Shown piece by piece: positions 31,145 to 42,290 of a stretch of DNA of 64,000 bases (positions are counted from its first letter, which is position 1; each line of letters starts with the position of its first letter). The position numbers were made by a program, and so were the translations under genes. Source of the DNA: Protopterus annectens (lineage: Eukaryota; Chordata; Ceratodontiformes; Protopteridae); contig NC_056739.1 in the NCBI RefSeq assembly GCF_019279795.1, positions 19,084,910 through 19,148,909 on the forward strand, in the 5' to 3' direction. The notes beneath the pieces were generated by a model. It had not been told where the DNA came from. It saw only the letters and a list, made by a program, of their open reading frames with translations, and did no database searches.

Positions 31145-32640
31145 CAAAGCAGAGCCTTTTCTGTTCAATGTGGAACAAGCAGGCAGTCTCACCCAGGAGG
31201 TAGTTGGCCAGACCCAAAGGCTTCCAGGAATATTCATTCATCTTGTTAAGGGTTACAGGTAGATCAACCAGCCCTTTGCTTGAGGATTTCCAGGATGTCA
31301 CCAAAGGAGATGTCATCAGGTGGTGTTCTTGGGGACCCTTCCTCCTCATCAAAATTGGTATCTTTGGTGACCGACTCTTGAGGAGAGTCTAAATGCCTCC
31401 TCTTGCACGTTGTTTGTAGGGACTTCTTTGGTAGGATGTTCCAGAGAAGTATCAAAAGAAATAAGTATATGCTGCTTGGTAGCCTGAAGACTTTGGGCTG
31501 GCTGTCCTTGTGGAGTAGCGTGAGGAGGCTCAAGGCACACTGACATATGGAATCCAGAGGGCAGATCCAAGGGGGGTGGAACTGTCCATCTTCCAGAGGC
31601 AGAGAACACTCTCCACCACCTCAAAGGAAGAGTGCTCCAGGAATAAGGAGGCCAATGGAGCCAAGAGGACATGCTTCCAGACCATCGGCTCCCTCTGACC
31701 TGAAGGCAGTCCACCCGAGGCAGAAGTCAGGGCTGAGCCATCCAATGCCGAGGCTCTGTGGGGCAGAGATGGCTCTGACAACTTTGGAGTTGACACCAAC
31801 ACCCTGAATCCCACAATGATACTTCTGCTCTGACAGCCATCCAGCTCCAACGTGCTCAGAGTCGGTGAACTCAGAAAATGTATTGGAGCTGAAAATACAA
31901 CAATCTTTGGATCCAACACACACGTTCCCAGAAGCCTTTGATCCAAGGGCTCTGAAACCACAGGTCAGATCAGAGAAGGAGCAGAGATGGGTGGTGTAGC
32001 ATTAGTAAAGGTCAGTGGACCCAAAGGGGTAGGAGCTGGGAGAACTCCCATCTGAATCTGTGCAGAGATAAACTTCCTCATCATATTATCTACATCAGCT
32101 TCTGTCAGGTTCCTGGAAGAACACGAAAATGAGGCTAGTGAAGGGGAACTGGAATATCGGCGTCTCTCCAATAAAGGGGATGGCACTCAAGAAGGGACCG
32201 GATCCAAAGAGGATGCATACCTAGTTTGAGGTAAATGCTTTGGATCTGAGGCTATTGGATCTGATGAAGCAGATCAGACATCCGATGCCGACAGATCCAA
32301 TTATTTAGTTTTTGGAACAGACCTTTTTGATACTTTTGAGCAGGCTCCATTGTCAGATCAGAGGATGCAGTGGAGGATCCTGATGAATCTGACAGCCTTC
32401 TTCTGTGCTTTTTTTTTGTCAGGCTTGAAGGGTTGAGCTCCAAATAGTGATTCCAAAAATGTCATAGGAAGAAGACCTTTCAGACTAAGTTTATTCTTAC
32501 GGTCCACCAAAGCTTTGCAGATATCACAGTCAACTTTCAAATGGGACAGGGCCCAAGCAATAGACACACAAATCGTGCGCATCAGGAAGTCGAACATTAT
32601 GTCCAGATTGCTTACATTTTTTTAAAGCCTGAAGCCTTTT
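31145..32640 (-). pseudogene. D2 Gag, N-terminal and middle part, broken
   Basis: Frame 31264-31533 has the acidic block ('DDISFGDILEILKQ'), followed upstream by Ser/Pro-rich pieces at 31349-31714 and 31530-31961, 'LTEADVDNMMRKFISAQIQMGVL' at 31965-32186 (the helical block shared with E2 Gag), and the Cys/His cluster region at 32358-32640 ('DCDICKALVDRKNKL'). Frameshifts separate all of them. It is the counterpart of the C-terminal piece at 26661-26914, the L1, Tigger and CR1 inserts lying between. Confidence 0.7.
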
Positions 32641-32815
32641 CAACCAGCTTAAAAAACTATCCACCAAAGAAAATACAGAAGAAACTTTTTAATAAGGAAA
32701 GTAAGAAGGAAAGAAAGGGGAGAAGAAATTACCAACTATGGTAATCAAGTGAAAGGGGAAAGGAAAATAACAACAATGGTGATTTAGAAATATGCTAAAT
32801 TAGTGTAAGATAAGG

Positions 32816-32868
<53 letters not shown>

Positions 32869-32989
32869 CATACATACATATATATATACATATACATACA
32901 TACATAGAAAGCAAGGACAGAAAAATAAATACGCAATTCACTTAGCTGACTAACGCTTGAGCGCTCACAGTGACCATGTCCATATGCAA
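32641..32989 (+). other. D2 leader with TA/TACA microsatellite
   Basis: AT-rich, non-coding leader upstream of D2 gag. The centre is a (TA)n tract (about 32818-32865) running into TACA repeats to about 32906. No gene. Confidence 0.55.
32818..32906. repeat. (TA)n-(TACA)n microsatellite
   Basis: About 23 TA units followed by TACA/TATA units. It is at the same place in D2 as the TA tract at 7000-7054 in D1. Confidence 0.9.
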
Positions 32990-33162
32990 AGACAGCAAAT
33001 GAGATCTGAGGTATGTTAGGGGAATAGAACATTAAGGGAAAGGGAGGAACTTGAGAGTTTAAGTAGCCACGAGCTGTAAAAAGCAACTGAGTTAGATCTA
33101 AGGGTTGGATGGATCAGAACCCAGTTGTTGCGAAATGAATGAAAATTGACAACATATCTAAA
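32990..33162 (-). repeat. D2 right ITR
   Basis: It runs from 'CAGCAAATGAGATCTGAGG' to 'GAATGAAAATTGACAACAT'. It matches D1's right ITR closely and is the inverted partner of 668-850. Confidence 0.75.
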
Positions 33163-34012
33163 TTTTTATCCACAGAAGAATTTAAAATATCATTTTTTAG
33201 ATCTTACTGTGAGGTTCTAAGAATAACCAGGCAATGCTCAGTACTATATCAGAAGCATCAACCCTGGATATAGTATGTGGAGTCAAACACACTTTAAACA
33301 ATGAATAGTGACCTGAGAAATTGAAGAAACTAAACAACGCAAAGCCGATTTTTTTTCACAGGAGGGAAATGCAGATAAAATATTCTTCATACCTTCACAA
33401 TTAGAATAAACTTTAAAATGTGAGCCTAACAATTCACAGCTCTAAAAACTAAAGTTCAGTTGCAGAAGCATACATTTTTTTTAACCTTATCAATTGTTTT
33501 GCCATCCTTGTCAGAAGAAAAAGAATTAGAATTAACAAAATGGTTGACAACAGCTGGATTAACTAAAGCTATAGCTGCTGGGTCAGGTCTGGGATGAGTG
33601 TATAAAAATCTAAAAGACAGAGGAACTTTATACATTTTATTTGCTTTCTTAAATCCAGCAAGCTAGTTGTCAGCAAAACCACAGGCTGTGACAAACAAAT
33701 TCTCCAGTTCTGACAGCACTTGGGGAATGGGAGGATGTCCTGGAAATTCCAGTTGTAACAGCTCGTACAGTATTTTCTGAGGGACTGAGAAATCACAGTG
33801 CACTTCCACTGAAAACACTGGCACATTCTGGAAATAGTCTCAGAGAAAGAGAATCCCTCAAAGAGAGATCTGGGTACCATGCTTTCCTCAGAGTCTGAAT
33901 AAGTAATCTTAGGAGAAAGACCTGCATCTCTCCCATCACATTCCTCTACAGATTCAATTTCTTGAATCTCTTCAGGAAAAAGAGAATCACATTTTTCTTA
34001 TACCAAAAAAAA
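33163..34012 (-). pseudogene. Gag-like remnant of a distant retroelement (right half of 'X')
   Basis: Between D2 and E4. Minus-strand pieces read as an acidic Ser/Glu stretch near 33880-33960, 'PELPVQ..FQ..PVF' like text near 33780-33850, 'SSDKDGKTIDK' near 33490-33520, and a 'VDASD' motif near 33250-33270 followed by hydrophobic residues. This layout (acidic start, helical middle, VDASD) recalls the Gag of other DIRS or LTR-type families in amphibians and fishes, from memory. Stops are frequent. It would be the N-terminal and middle part of the gene whose tail is at 1-667. Weak identification. Confidence 0.35.
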
Positions 34013-34200
34013 AGAAGTCATGTACTTACCATAACGTTCCATGTTTGTTGTCCTTGATCTCGCCTTCCTTCTTATTGGTTGTGTTCAAAGCCGACCCACG
34101 GCTCCGACTCGGCCATATTCTAAAGCTCAAGCACTTCCACTGGTTCGAGACTAGTCCCTATCCCATCATGCCTACCGCTAGCTACCCAGATCTCGTTTGT
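34013..34200 (+). repeat. E4 left ITR
   Basis: It starts AGAAGTCATGTACTTACC after an A-run and ends near 'CAGATCTCGTTTGTG'. It contains 'GGCTCCGACTCGGCC'. Confidence 0.83.
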
Positions 34201-34419
34201 GATAACCCATAACACTAGGCCCCAATGTGTAGATCTATAAACTACAGACATATCTAACAAAAATACATGTATATGAATACAAGAAGAAATCCTCAAGCCA
34301 TAAGTAGAAATTCTTATTCTATCCAACTCATAAGGCAGGAAGGAAATCAAGGCCTATATTTTCAAACATGGATAACTCCTCTCGATCCTCCAGAAGGGGG
34401 AAGGAGGGTGGGATTCAAG

Positions 34420-34540
34420 AAAGAAGGCGAGATCAAGGACAAGAAACATGGAACGTTATGAAAAGTACATAACTTCTTTATGTTATGTTTTCCCCTATCT
34501 CGCCTTCCTTCCTGTTGGTTGGGACAGCGTCCCCAGCACC
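34420..34540 (+). repeat. E4 ICR with circle-junction core
   Basis: It contains 'GAAAGAAGGCGAGATCAAGG', the core CATAAC-TTCTTTAT-GTTATG (perfect 6-base arms around 8 bases), and 'CCCTATCTCGCCTTCCTTCC'. Confidence 0.87.
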
Positions 34541-34559
34541 TTATTCTTGGGTGGCTCAA

Positions 34560-35960
34560 TGGAATATACTCTTCAGAACCGTGGAACCAAAGGATGCCCT
34601 GTTCCAAGAGGCCACATCTACTTTGTGATGAGTAATGAAGGCATGGGGGTTAACCCATGTAGCCGCCACACATTGAGTCTAAAGGCAGTCTGGCCCCAAA
34701 GGCAGTAGAGGTAGACAAAGCCCTGGCTGAGTGTCCTCGAATTTTCACTCATAGTTGCTTGTTCTGTGAATTACAGACATAAGTAATAGTGTCCGAAATC
34801 CATTTTAATAAAGTCGCTTTCGATACTTGAGTTCCCTTTTTGTTCTCTGCAAAGGATACAAACAGTTGGTCAGATTGTCTGAATTTGAGTCCTGTACAAA
34901 TAGAAACATAATTGTCTATGAACATCCAGGTGATGGAGTTTATACTCTGCCTTGTTGCCATGGTTCGGAAAGAACACTGGTAGTTCTATCGATTGATTCA
35001 GACTGAACTCTGAGCAAACTTTTGTTAGAAAAGGGTTGGTCCTGAGAAAAACCCTATCTTTGTGGAAAATGAAATAAGGGGAACGAATGGAAAGGGCTTG
35101 TAATTCTGATACCCTTCTAGCTGAGGTAATGGCAATCAAGAAAATAGTTTTCGAAGTCAAAAATTGTAGAGCACAAGAACTGGCTTGTTCAAATGGAGGA
35201 AAAATCAAGGAAGCTAGGACTAAATTTATATCCCAAGGAGGAAGTGGTTCTCTTATTGGGGGTCTCAAAAGAATGGTACCACTCAGAAAAGCTTTGCATA
35301 GCCTGTGGAACATAAAACCCATTTCTCCCACATGGAAGTTAGAAATAGCAGCCAAGTGACCTCGGATAGTTGCTGCTGCTGCTCCTTGGTTAAATGTTTC
35401 AGCCAGGAACTCTAGTATCTTTGAAATGGGTGAAGTAAAAGGATCAATATTATTGTCAATAGCCCAACAAGAGAACCATTTCCATTTACTAGTACACAGT
35501 TTCCCCGTAGAGGATTTGTGCGAAGAGATGAGAATATGTTGTATGGCCCGGGAGATGTCAGGAAGCCCGGCGAAACTGGGAAGTGGAAGAACCAAGCTGT
35601 CAGCTTGAGGGTCTTTAAGGAAGGATGGCGTATGTCTGACTAATGCATCAGCAGGTTCGGAGCTGGGTCCAGGATCCAAGGGTCCTCCAAGAGATGGAGC
35701 CACAGAAACAGGAACCAGATTTAACAAGGCCAGTAGGGGGGAATGAGGATTAGCTTGCAACCCACCAATTTTGCTTTCTGAAGAACCTTGGGGATCAGAG
35801 GAAATGGAGGGAAAGCATACAGTAATCCCAGGGGCCAACAGTGAACAAGTGCATCCCTGGGTGGTTGTCTCAGTGGGAGGACTAGGGAAAAATAGCTGGT
35901 GCATTTGGCATTGATGGATGTGGCAAAAAGATCACAGCAAGGCTGGCCTCACTTGCAAAA
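34560..35960 (-). pseudogene. E4 tyrosine recombinase, broken near its 3' end
   Basis: Frame 34870-35904 holds most of YR: 'TSKWKWFSCWAIDNN', 'GAAAATIRGHLAAISN', 'PPWDINLVLASL', 'SARRVSELQAL' (first catalytic Arg) and 'NQSIELPVFFPN'. A frameshift near 34890 moves into 34749-34961 ('QSDQLFVSFAENKKGTQVSKAT'). The HxxR and Tyr region at about 34600-34745 is in yet other frames. The catalytic part is therefore broken, although the N-terminal 345 codons are open. Its start overlaps RNase H. Confidence 0.75.
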
Positions 35961-37640
35961 CAGCTGATTTGCAATGTCTTGTTCAGGGACCACTCATGAG
36001 GCATACGGATAGCCCTGCTTAGTTTGTCTGCTATCATGCTGGATTTCCCCGTGATGTGCATCGCAATCAGAAAGTGTTGGGAGGAAATAGCCCATTGCCA
36101 TACTCTTAGGGCCTCTCGACAAAAAGGATAGGATCTGTTTCCACCGCGTTTGTTGATGTACCATACGACTGGCATGTTGTCCATCTGAATCGCAATCATC
36201 CCCATGATGAGAGAGCTGTGAAGTGCTTGCAATGACAGGAGCGCCACTCTCATATCAAGGACATTTATGTGCAAATGGTACTCGTGTTGTTGCCAAGTTC
36301 TGTGAACAGTCTATCCCAGATAATGCCCCCCACCCTATCTGGAAGGCTTATGTGGTCACTGTGGCCACTGGTTGGGGGAGAATGAACAGTCTTGCCTATT
36401 GTCAGCTGGGTGGAATGAAGCCACCATTTTAGGTCCTTTTTGCAGGTCTTTGTGATGAGAATTTCGTGAGACATGGGTAGATCTTGCATGGACCATTGGA
36501 CAAAGAAGAGCCACTGCAATAGCCTCATGTGGAAACGCGCCAAGGGAACTAGAGTTATAGCTGCTGCCATTGAGCCCAGGAATTTGAGAACAAATCTTGC
36601 TTGAATCTTTTTTCACCCAACTAGAATCGCAACTTGGCATAGAATGATGGACAGACTCTCCTGAGGCAATTTTGCTATCATGTCTTTGGTGTCTAGATCT
36701 GCTCTGATAAATGTAATATATTGACAAGGCAGACTTTTCATAGTTTATAGTGAAGCCTAGCTGAGAGCAGAGGCGTATGGTGGTGTCCCCTTGTCTCAAT
36801 TAGTCGATTCTCATTGGTAGCGGTAAGGAACCAATCATCTAAATACGGAAACACCCAGAATCTTAGATGCCTCAGATGAGCCGTGACTACTGCCATGCAT
36901 TTGGTGAACACCCTGGGGGCTGTGGTGAGGCCAAAGGGCAAAGCTCTGAAGTGGTAGTGACTGGTTCCCAGCCGAAAGTGTAGGAATCTCCTGGATCACC
37001 TGTCCATCCTAATATGATAGTATGCATCCTGGAGATTGAATGCAGCACATCCAATTGTCCTTTCCCAGAAAGGGAAGTATGGACTGCAGTGCCACCATCC
37101 AAAACTTTGCCTTTTTGACAGATTTGAGTCTGCCGAGGTCCAAAATGGGCCTCCAGTCCCCTGTTTTTTTGGTACCAAAAAGAACCTTGAGTAAGTTCTG
37201 GATCCAATCTGGTCTGCAGGGACTTCTTGGATGAATCTCTTTTTTAACTTCTGAACTTCTAGAGTTGCTTGTTCCCTCAGATTGGGTGGCACATCTGGGA
37301 TGGATTTTTGTTTTTGAGGAAGAGGTGGCATGGAGAAAGGAATATTGTATCCCCTGGATATTATCGACTGTACCCATGTGTCTTCTGTGACCTCTTGCCA
37401 GGCTTCTGGGTACAGTGACAATCTTCCCCCGACTGTCTCCACAGGTGGACAGGTGGGCCTCCTTTCAGGAGTACTGGAAGAGCCTCCCTGAGAATGTATC
37501 TTTGTCGCCCTAACTCTGCGGATCCCCTCTACTATGAGGGCGGCATCTCCCATTACTATTCCCCCCTCTGCCCTGAGGGGAAAGTTCACCACGTGTGTCA
37601 GGCGAAGTTCCCTGGGATTTCCAGAACCACATTTTTCCAC
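35882..37640 (-). pseudogene. E4 reverse transcriptase-RNase H, broken
   Basis: RNase H frame 35882-36274: 'MHINVLDMRVALLSLQAL' (usual Glu of LEMR is Asp here), 'QMDNMPVVWYINKRGG', 'LIAMHITGKSSMIADKLSRAI'. RT pieces: 36265-36570, 36738-36941 ('LPFGLTTAPRVFTKCM', 'VFPYLDDWFLTAT' with intact YLDD), 36887-37207 and 36996-37640 ('CPPVETVGGRLSLYPEAW', 'DTWVQSIISRGYNIPF', 'SRFFLVPKKQGTGG'). At least four shifts separate them. The N-terminal region overlaps Gag, as in the other copies. Confidence 0.75.
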
Positions 37641-40139
37641 CCTTTTGACCTTTGGGGTAAGGTCAAGAAGGTGTGGAAAAACATACTTCCATGGCAGAGA
37701 GAGTCTTGCTATCCTGCTCGTACCTGGTTAGAGTCTTTTTTTACCTTAGGCCTGAATAAAGACAAGCCATCAAAGGGGGAGTTGGTAAAGGAGGACTTGA
37801 AAGGCTCCACAAATTGACAAAGGCGCATCCAGGAATGCCTTCGTAAAGCGACTCCTGCGCCTGCAGTCCTGCTCGCTCCATTGGCTGCATAGGAGATAAG
37901 CTGCATGGAAGAGTTAGCTATGGAAGATAAGGTTGCAAGCTGAGAAGCAGTCTTATCTGCAGCTCCTGCAGCTGTAGGATCCTGCAGGATATCTCTTAGC
38001 TCTTGCAGGAGATCCGTCAGAAGATGGGTGAAATGGGAAAGATAATTCAATGACCTGAGAGTAAAGGTGACTGAAGAAAAGACACGCTTCCCATATCTGT
38101 CCATTGTATGTTACTCTCTGGCAGATGGACAGATGTAGATGTCTTTGCTAATTCCTTCTTAGTGGCCACCGCCATCACCATGGCATCAACTGGCACACCC
38201 TTGGGTAGAAAGGATTTGTCATCAGGGGCCATTATGAATTTATTGGGCCTCCACAGAACTGGTTCCATCGATTCTGGAGAGCTTCCGCTCCTTTAGACTT
38301 ACTACCCCTAGCAGTGGGTCGAAGGGCGGAGACACCCAAGAAGTGGAGGGTCAGGAGCCGAATGCATCCAAGTACACGGACTCGTCTTCAGAAGGGGAAA
38401 GGGACTTCCAACCACCCCTATGCTTAAAGATTTTCAGGATGTCTGAGAATGAGACATACTCAGAGGGGGACTGTGAAGACCCTTCTGAGTCCTCCAATTC
38501 CGTGTCTGATGTCAGACTCAGGAGAGTCCACATGTTTCCTCTTACATGTCCTCTTCAGGGGGAACCTCCTCAGGGGGATGCACTGGGGAGGTTTTGGAAG
38601 ACGGGGGAATCACCCAATGGGGCATTCTGGGGCACTGGCTCCCTGCGCTTAGAATGCAGAGGTGGTGAGAGGGAAGACACTGGCTCCGAAGGGGACAGAG
38701 TAGCTGAAGTTGAGAGGGGAGCTGTCTGAGAGGACAGCACATTCCTAATCACCTCAGAGGCACCACGCTCCCGGCCCAGGAGAGTTCTTGGCTCTGAAGA
38801 GTCAAGAGCCTCTCCCGCACCGATGGTGATGGCTCTGAGACTGATGTGGGAGCCGAGCTTACCTGCACCGAAGCTCCAAGAGGGAGAGTGGGGATGGACA
38901 AGGGTATGATGCCCCCCCCCCCCTCAGAGCTGATGAGGGAGTGTCGGCTCCCAGATCCTTCGATGGGAGGAGGTATCAAGGAGATCAGAGCAGATGTCTG
39001 AACCAAGAGACCGGAGGTTTTTGGAACAGACTGTTCCTCCACAATGACTTCCATGCACTCTGTCTCTGAGCTCAGGTGACTCGAAGGAGGAATAGATGGT
39101 CCGGGAGGAAGTGTAGTCAGCTCCACATCCATACGGGCTGGGCTCGATAAATTTTTGGCGAGAGCCGGTGTCTTATAGGTTCATAAGTAGGTACTAGGCT
39201 ATCGGCCCAAGGGCCTACGTAAGCCTAGCCAGCAAGGTACCATAGCTTACGCCACCCAAGAAAGTTATATTCCTGTGCCACTGTCCAGCAGAGACACAGA
39301 AGTGATCCCTGGGGTGTATTTCCTATTTTCCATCCAGTCATCAAGATTTTTCTTGATGAGTGCTAATGAAGAACTTTGCTTGACATAGATGGGTAGCTTG
39401 TTCCAGAGTATAGGAAGTCTCTGGGACAGGAATCTATCCCTCCAGCGTGTCCTGTTTATTGTGGTGACAAGGTTTAGGTCCCTAGAGCATGTAGCTTGGA
39501 GGGATTGAGATTTCTTTAGGTGTAGCATGTCCAACAGCTCTGGGTTTGACATAGCTTTATATGTTAGGCAGCCTCTTCACCATGCTCTCCACATCACTGT
39601 CCGAAAGACTCCTGGATGATTGAGCGGAGTGGGTGGACGATCGGTGACTGCCTGCCACAGGGTGCAGGAGCAGTGACTGTGGAGTGGACCGCACGGGTTC
39701 CAGTGGGAGATCTAGTCCTTTTATGACTCCTAGACAGCTCTGAAGACACTGATGGAACCTCAGGAGATAACGTCTTGTCAGACACGAGAGGTTTCGGATC
39801 CGATGAACTGGTAGACTTCTTTGAGTGTCTCGACGGGTCTGAAGTCGGAACAGACAAAGTTGTCAGTTTGTGTGATTTCCCTGGTTTACTAGCCTGATTC
39901 CCTTCTGCTGGAGTGTCAAAAGGCCCTTTTAGTAAACCTTGCAAGATAAGTTTGCTTCTGCACTCCTGCAGGACTCTGGAGCTGAAAGCATGACAAATAG
40001 AACACAAGTCCTGCAGGTGCACAGCCCCGAGAAAATAAACACAACTCGTATGTCCAGTCAGGGACATTTTCTGGGAGCACGAGCCACATTTTTTTTTATC
40101 CAGGTTTGGATTCTTTGGGCGCTTCTTTGGACATTATGA
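37641..40139 (-). pseudogene. E4 Gag-like protein, broken and split by a LINE fragment
   Basis: N-terminal Cys/His cluster in 39594-40067 ('MSLTGHTSCVYFLGAVHLQ' and 'CSICHAFSSRVLQE'), with a Ser/Lys-rich region after it. The middle is interrupted at 39165-39575 by a CR1-like LINE fragment. The remainder lies in 38749-39132, 38351-38533 (acidic block, 'YVSFSDILKIFKHRGG', 'DESVYLDAFGS'), 38047-38268 ('PVDAMVMAVATKKEL') and 37709-38104 ('RTAGAGVALRRHSWM', 'SPFDGLSLFRPKVK'). Stops and shifts are numerous. The start is near 40135. Confidence 0.72.
39165..39575 (-). mobile_element. CR1/L2-like LINE fragment in E4 gag
   Basis: It begins with the tail 'TTATAGGTTCATAAGTAGG' and the 3' UTR block 'AAGCCTAGCCAGCAAGG'. 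An open frame (39265-39552) encodes the ORF2 end ('CSRDLNLVTTINRTRWRDRF', 'PILWNKLPIYVKQSSSL'), about 70-80 percent similar by eye to the fragment at 30506. It is cut at 39575 within 'KAMSNPELL'. It split the gag of E4. Confidence 0.83.
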
Positions 40140-40463
40140 CAAAAATCAACAACAAAGCCCAACACAGTAACAACGATACACTAAAGATATAGGTCTCACC
40201 ATAACTACTAAGAACCTCTTTTTTTTTTTTTTTTTTTTAAAACAACACACATACAATGTTGGAAGGAAACAGAAGGGGGACAGCCTTTAAGTTAAACGAC
40301 AACTCCCCCGACCGAGGGGGAGAACTTAAACAGCTATTCCTTACCATAAAAAGAAAGGGACGGAATAAGGGAGAAAGCCCTCTAACTAAAACGGGCTAAA
40401 AAGAAGGGGGAATCCTCTAAGAAAAATGGATTTGACAAGGGGAATAGGCCTGGAGAAAGAAAA
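40140..40463 (+). other. E4 leader between Gag start and E5
   Basis: Non-coding, AC- and purine-rich leader with a run of 18-19 T near 40220-40238. The E4 right ITR should follow but is displaced to about 45640 by E5 and a Penelope-like fragment. Confidence 0.5.
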
Positions 40464-40660
40464 AGAAGTTATGTACTCACCATAACATTCCATGTATGTA
40501 GTCCATCTCGCCGAACATTATTACGTGTGGGTTCAAAGCCGATCCTCGGATCTGACTCGGCTGCTTTTAGAAAGCCTGAAAACTTCTGATTGGCTCGTGG
40601 CTAGGAGGTATCCCATGGTGCACATTCCCCAGATCTTGTTTGCTACTAGTCTATCAGGAT
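40464..40660 (+). repeat. E5 left ITR
   Basis: It starts AGAAGTTATGTACTCACC, has a distinctive 'CGCCGAACATTATTACGTG' and runs to 'CAGATCTTGTTTGCTAC'. No inverted partner is found. Confidence 0.8.
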
Positions 40661-40789
40661 AAGACAGGAAAAGGACAAAGGTCCAGAAGAATAAACTATA
40701 ATAAAGGCGCCCTTTATGGTATAAACCACTATAGAGAAAGAAACACCGTTTCCAGATCCTCCAGGAAGGGGACTGGTAGGTGGGTTTGT

Positions 40790-40900
40790 AATAATGTTTG
40801 GCGAGATGGACTACATACATGGAACATTATGGTGAGTACATAACTTCTTTACGTTATGTAGTCCTATCTCGCCAACATTACATGTGGGACAGCGTCCCTA
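40790..40900 (+). repeat. E5 ICR with perfect loxP-like core
   Basis: Core at 40837-40860: arm TACATAAC, 8-base spacer TTCTTTAC, arm GTTATGTA. The arms are perfect inverted repeats. The surrounding sequence complements the left ITR (before) and the missing right end (after, 'GTCCTATCTCGCCAACATT'). Confidence 0.88.
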
Positions 40901-40918
40901 GCATTTTGAATGGGTGGC

Positions 40919-42290
40919 TCAGTGGAAAATACTCCTGAGTATCGTGGAACCAAACGAGGCTCTACCCCTGGAAGTTAAATCCAATTTAAAATGAGAAATG
41001 AAGGTATGAGGGGTAGCCCATGTTGCTGCTCCACATATATTATCAATAGGCGTCCTAGCTTGGAAGGCAGCAGAAGTAGATAAAGACCTGATAGAATGCG
41101 TTTCGACTTTAATGGGCAACTCCTTTCCCTGAGAAGTGTAAATGAAAAAAATACAATTAGAGATCCAGTTCGATAGTGTGACCTTAGAAACTGGCAAGCC
41201 CATGTTCGTCTCAGCAAAAGAAACAAATAGCTGTTCTAAATCCTTTGGTTCTGTGGATATAGAAATGCAGTTGCCTATGCACATCCAATTGATGAAATCT
41301 ATACTCTGCTTTATTGGTGTGATTAGGGAAGAACACTGGCAAATCGATTGTTTGGTTCAAGTGAAAATGAGAACAGACTTTACGGATAAAAGAAGGATTG
41401 ATCCAGAGAGAAACCCTATCTTTGTGAAAAATTAAATATGGAGGTTTACCTGATAGGGCTTGTAGTTCAGAAACTCGTCTGGCTGAGGTTATTGCTAAAA
41501 ATAGACAGGAATTTCAACTGGCAACTATGGGCTGATACAAAGGGTGGCAAAGTAAGTTTAGAAAGGACTAGATTCAGATCCCAGAGAGGAATGGGATCTT
41601 GAACAGGAGGTCTTAACATCATAGAACCCTTAAGAAAGGATTTGCACAGTTTGTGAGACATAAGATTGGAATTATTAATCCCCACATGAAAATTGGATAT
41701 TGCTGCTATCTGAACTTGGAGTGTAGCAGCTGCTGAACCCTTGTGAAAGAGTTCAGAAAGGAACTCTAAAACAATAGTAATGGGAGCTGTAAATGGATCA
41801 ACTTCTCTGTTACGTGCCCATATAGAAAATCTCATCCATTTACTGTGATACAATTTTCTAATTGAAGGCTTGTGAGAGAGGTAATAATATGGGTTACAGC
41901 TGGAGACAGATCATAAAGCCTGACTACTGACGGAACTGGAGCAGCCATGCTGTCAGTTTGAGTGTGTGGAGACTGGGGTGAAGAGAACCTGACGTGTGTC
42001 AAGAGGTCTGGCATTGGGTCCAGAGTCCATGGATAGTCTAACAGATGAGGCTCAAGAAAAGGGAACCAAATCTGAGGAGGCCAGTAAGGAGTGATGAGGA
42101 TTATCTTGCTTCCCAACAACATTGCTTTCTGTATGACCTTGGGAATGAGTGGAAAAGGAAGAAAAGCATAAAGGAGTCCCGGGGGCCAATCGTGGATGAG
42201 TGCATCTCTTGTAGACTCTCCCGGAGGGGGGTGAGGGAGAAATAGGTGCTGCATTTAGTGTTGATGGGGCTGGCAAAGAGATCTCAGCAG
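40919..42290 (-). pseudogene. E5 tyrosine recombinase, broken
   Basis: Frame 40919-41284 has the C-terminal part: HSIR (HxxR), 'FISHFKLDL' (the nucleophilic Tyr of HYKLD is Phe here) and 'RASFGSTILRSIFH'. Frame 41467-41853 has 'SKWMRFSIWARN' and 'GSAAATLQVQIAAISN'. Frame 41832-42254 has the linker overlapping RNase H. The RVSEL region (about 41460-41500) and the middle lie in shifted frames. Loss of the Tyr would inactivate it even without the shifts. Confidence 0.75.

Larger units (their letters stand above)
668..33162 (-). mobile_element. DIRS-type retrotransposon D2 (old copy, split by nested insertions)
   Basis: D2 is an old DIRS (tyrosine-recombinase) retrotransposon with a left ITR near 668-850, an ICR near 7437-7555 and a right ITR near 32990-33162. 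Its YR, RT/RNase H and Gag coding parts appear in correct order on the minus strand at 7560-8104, 20385-20726, 24586-26914 and 31145-32640. The intervals between these pieces are D1, E1 (with E2 inside), E3, an L1-like LINE, and a pogo/Tigger-like plus CR1-like fragment. The remaining pieces add up to about 5.7 kb, close to the 6.0-6.1 kb of uninterrupted copies in the window. All its reading frames are broken, so it is the oldest or among the oldest layers. Confidence 0.8.

Noticed and set aside
40219..40238. Poly-T run as the 3' end of another inserted LINE or SINE
   Set aside because: There is no recognisable LINE or SINE sequence next to it and the E4 leader continues on both sides.
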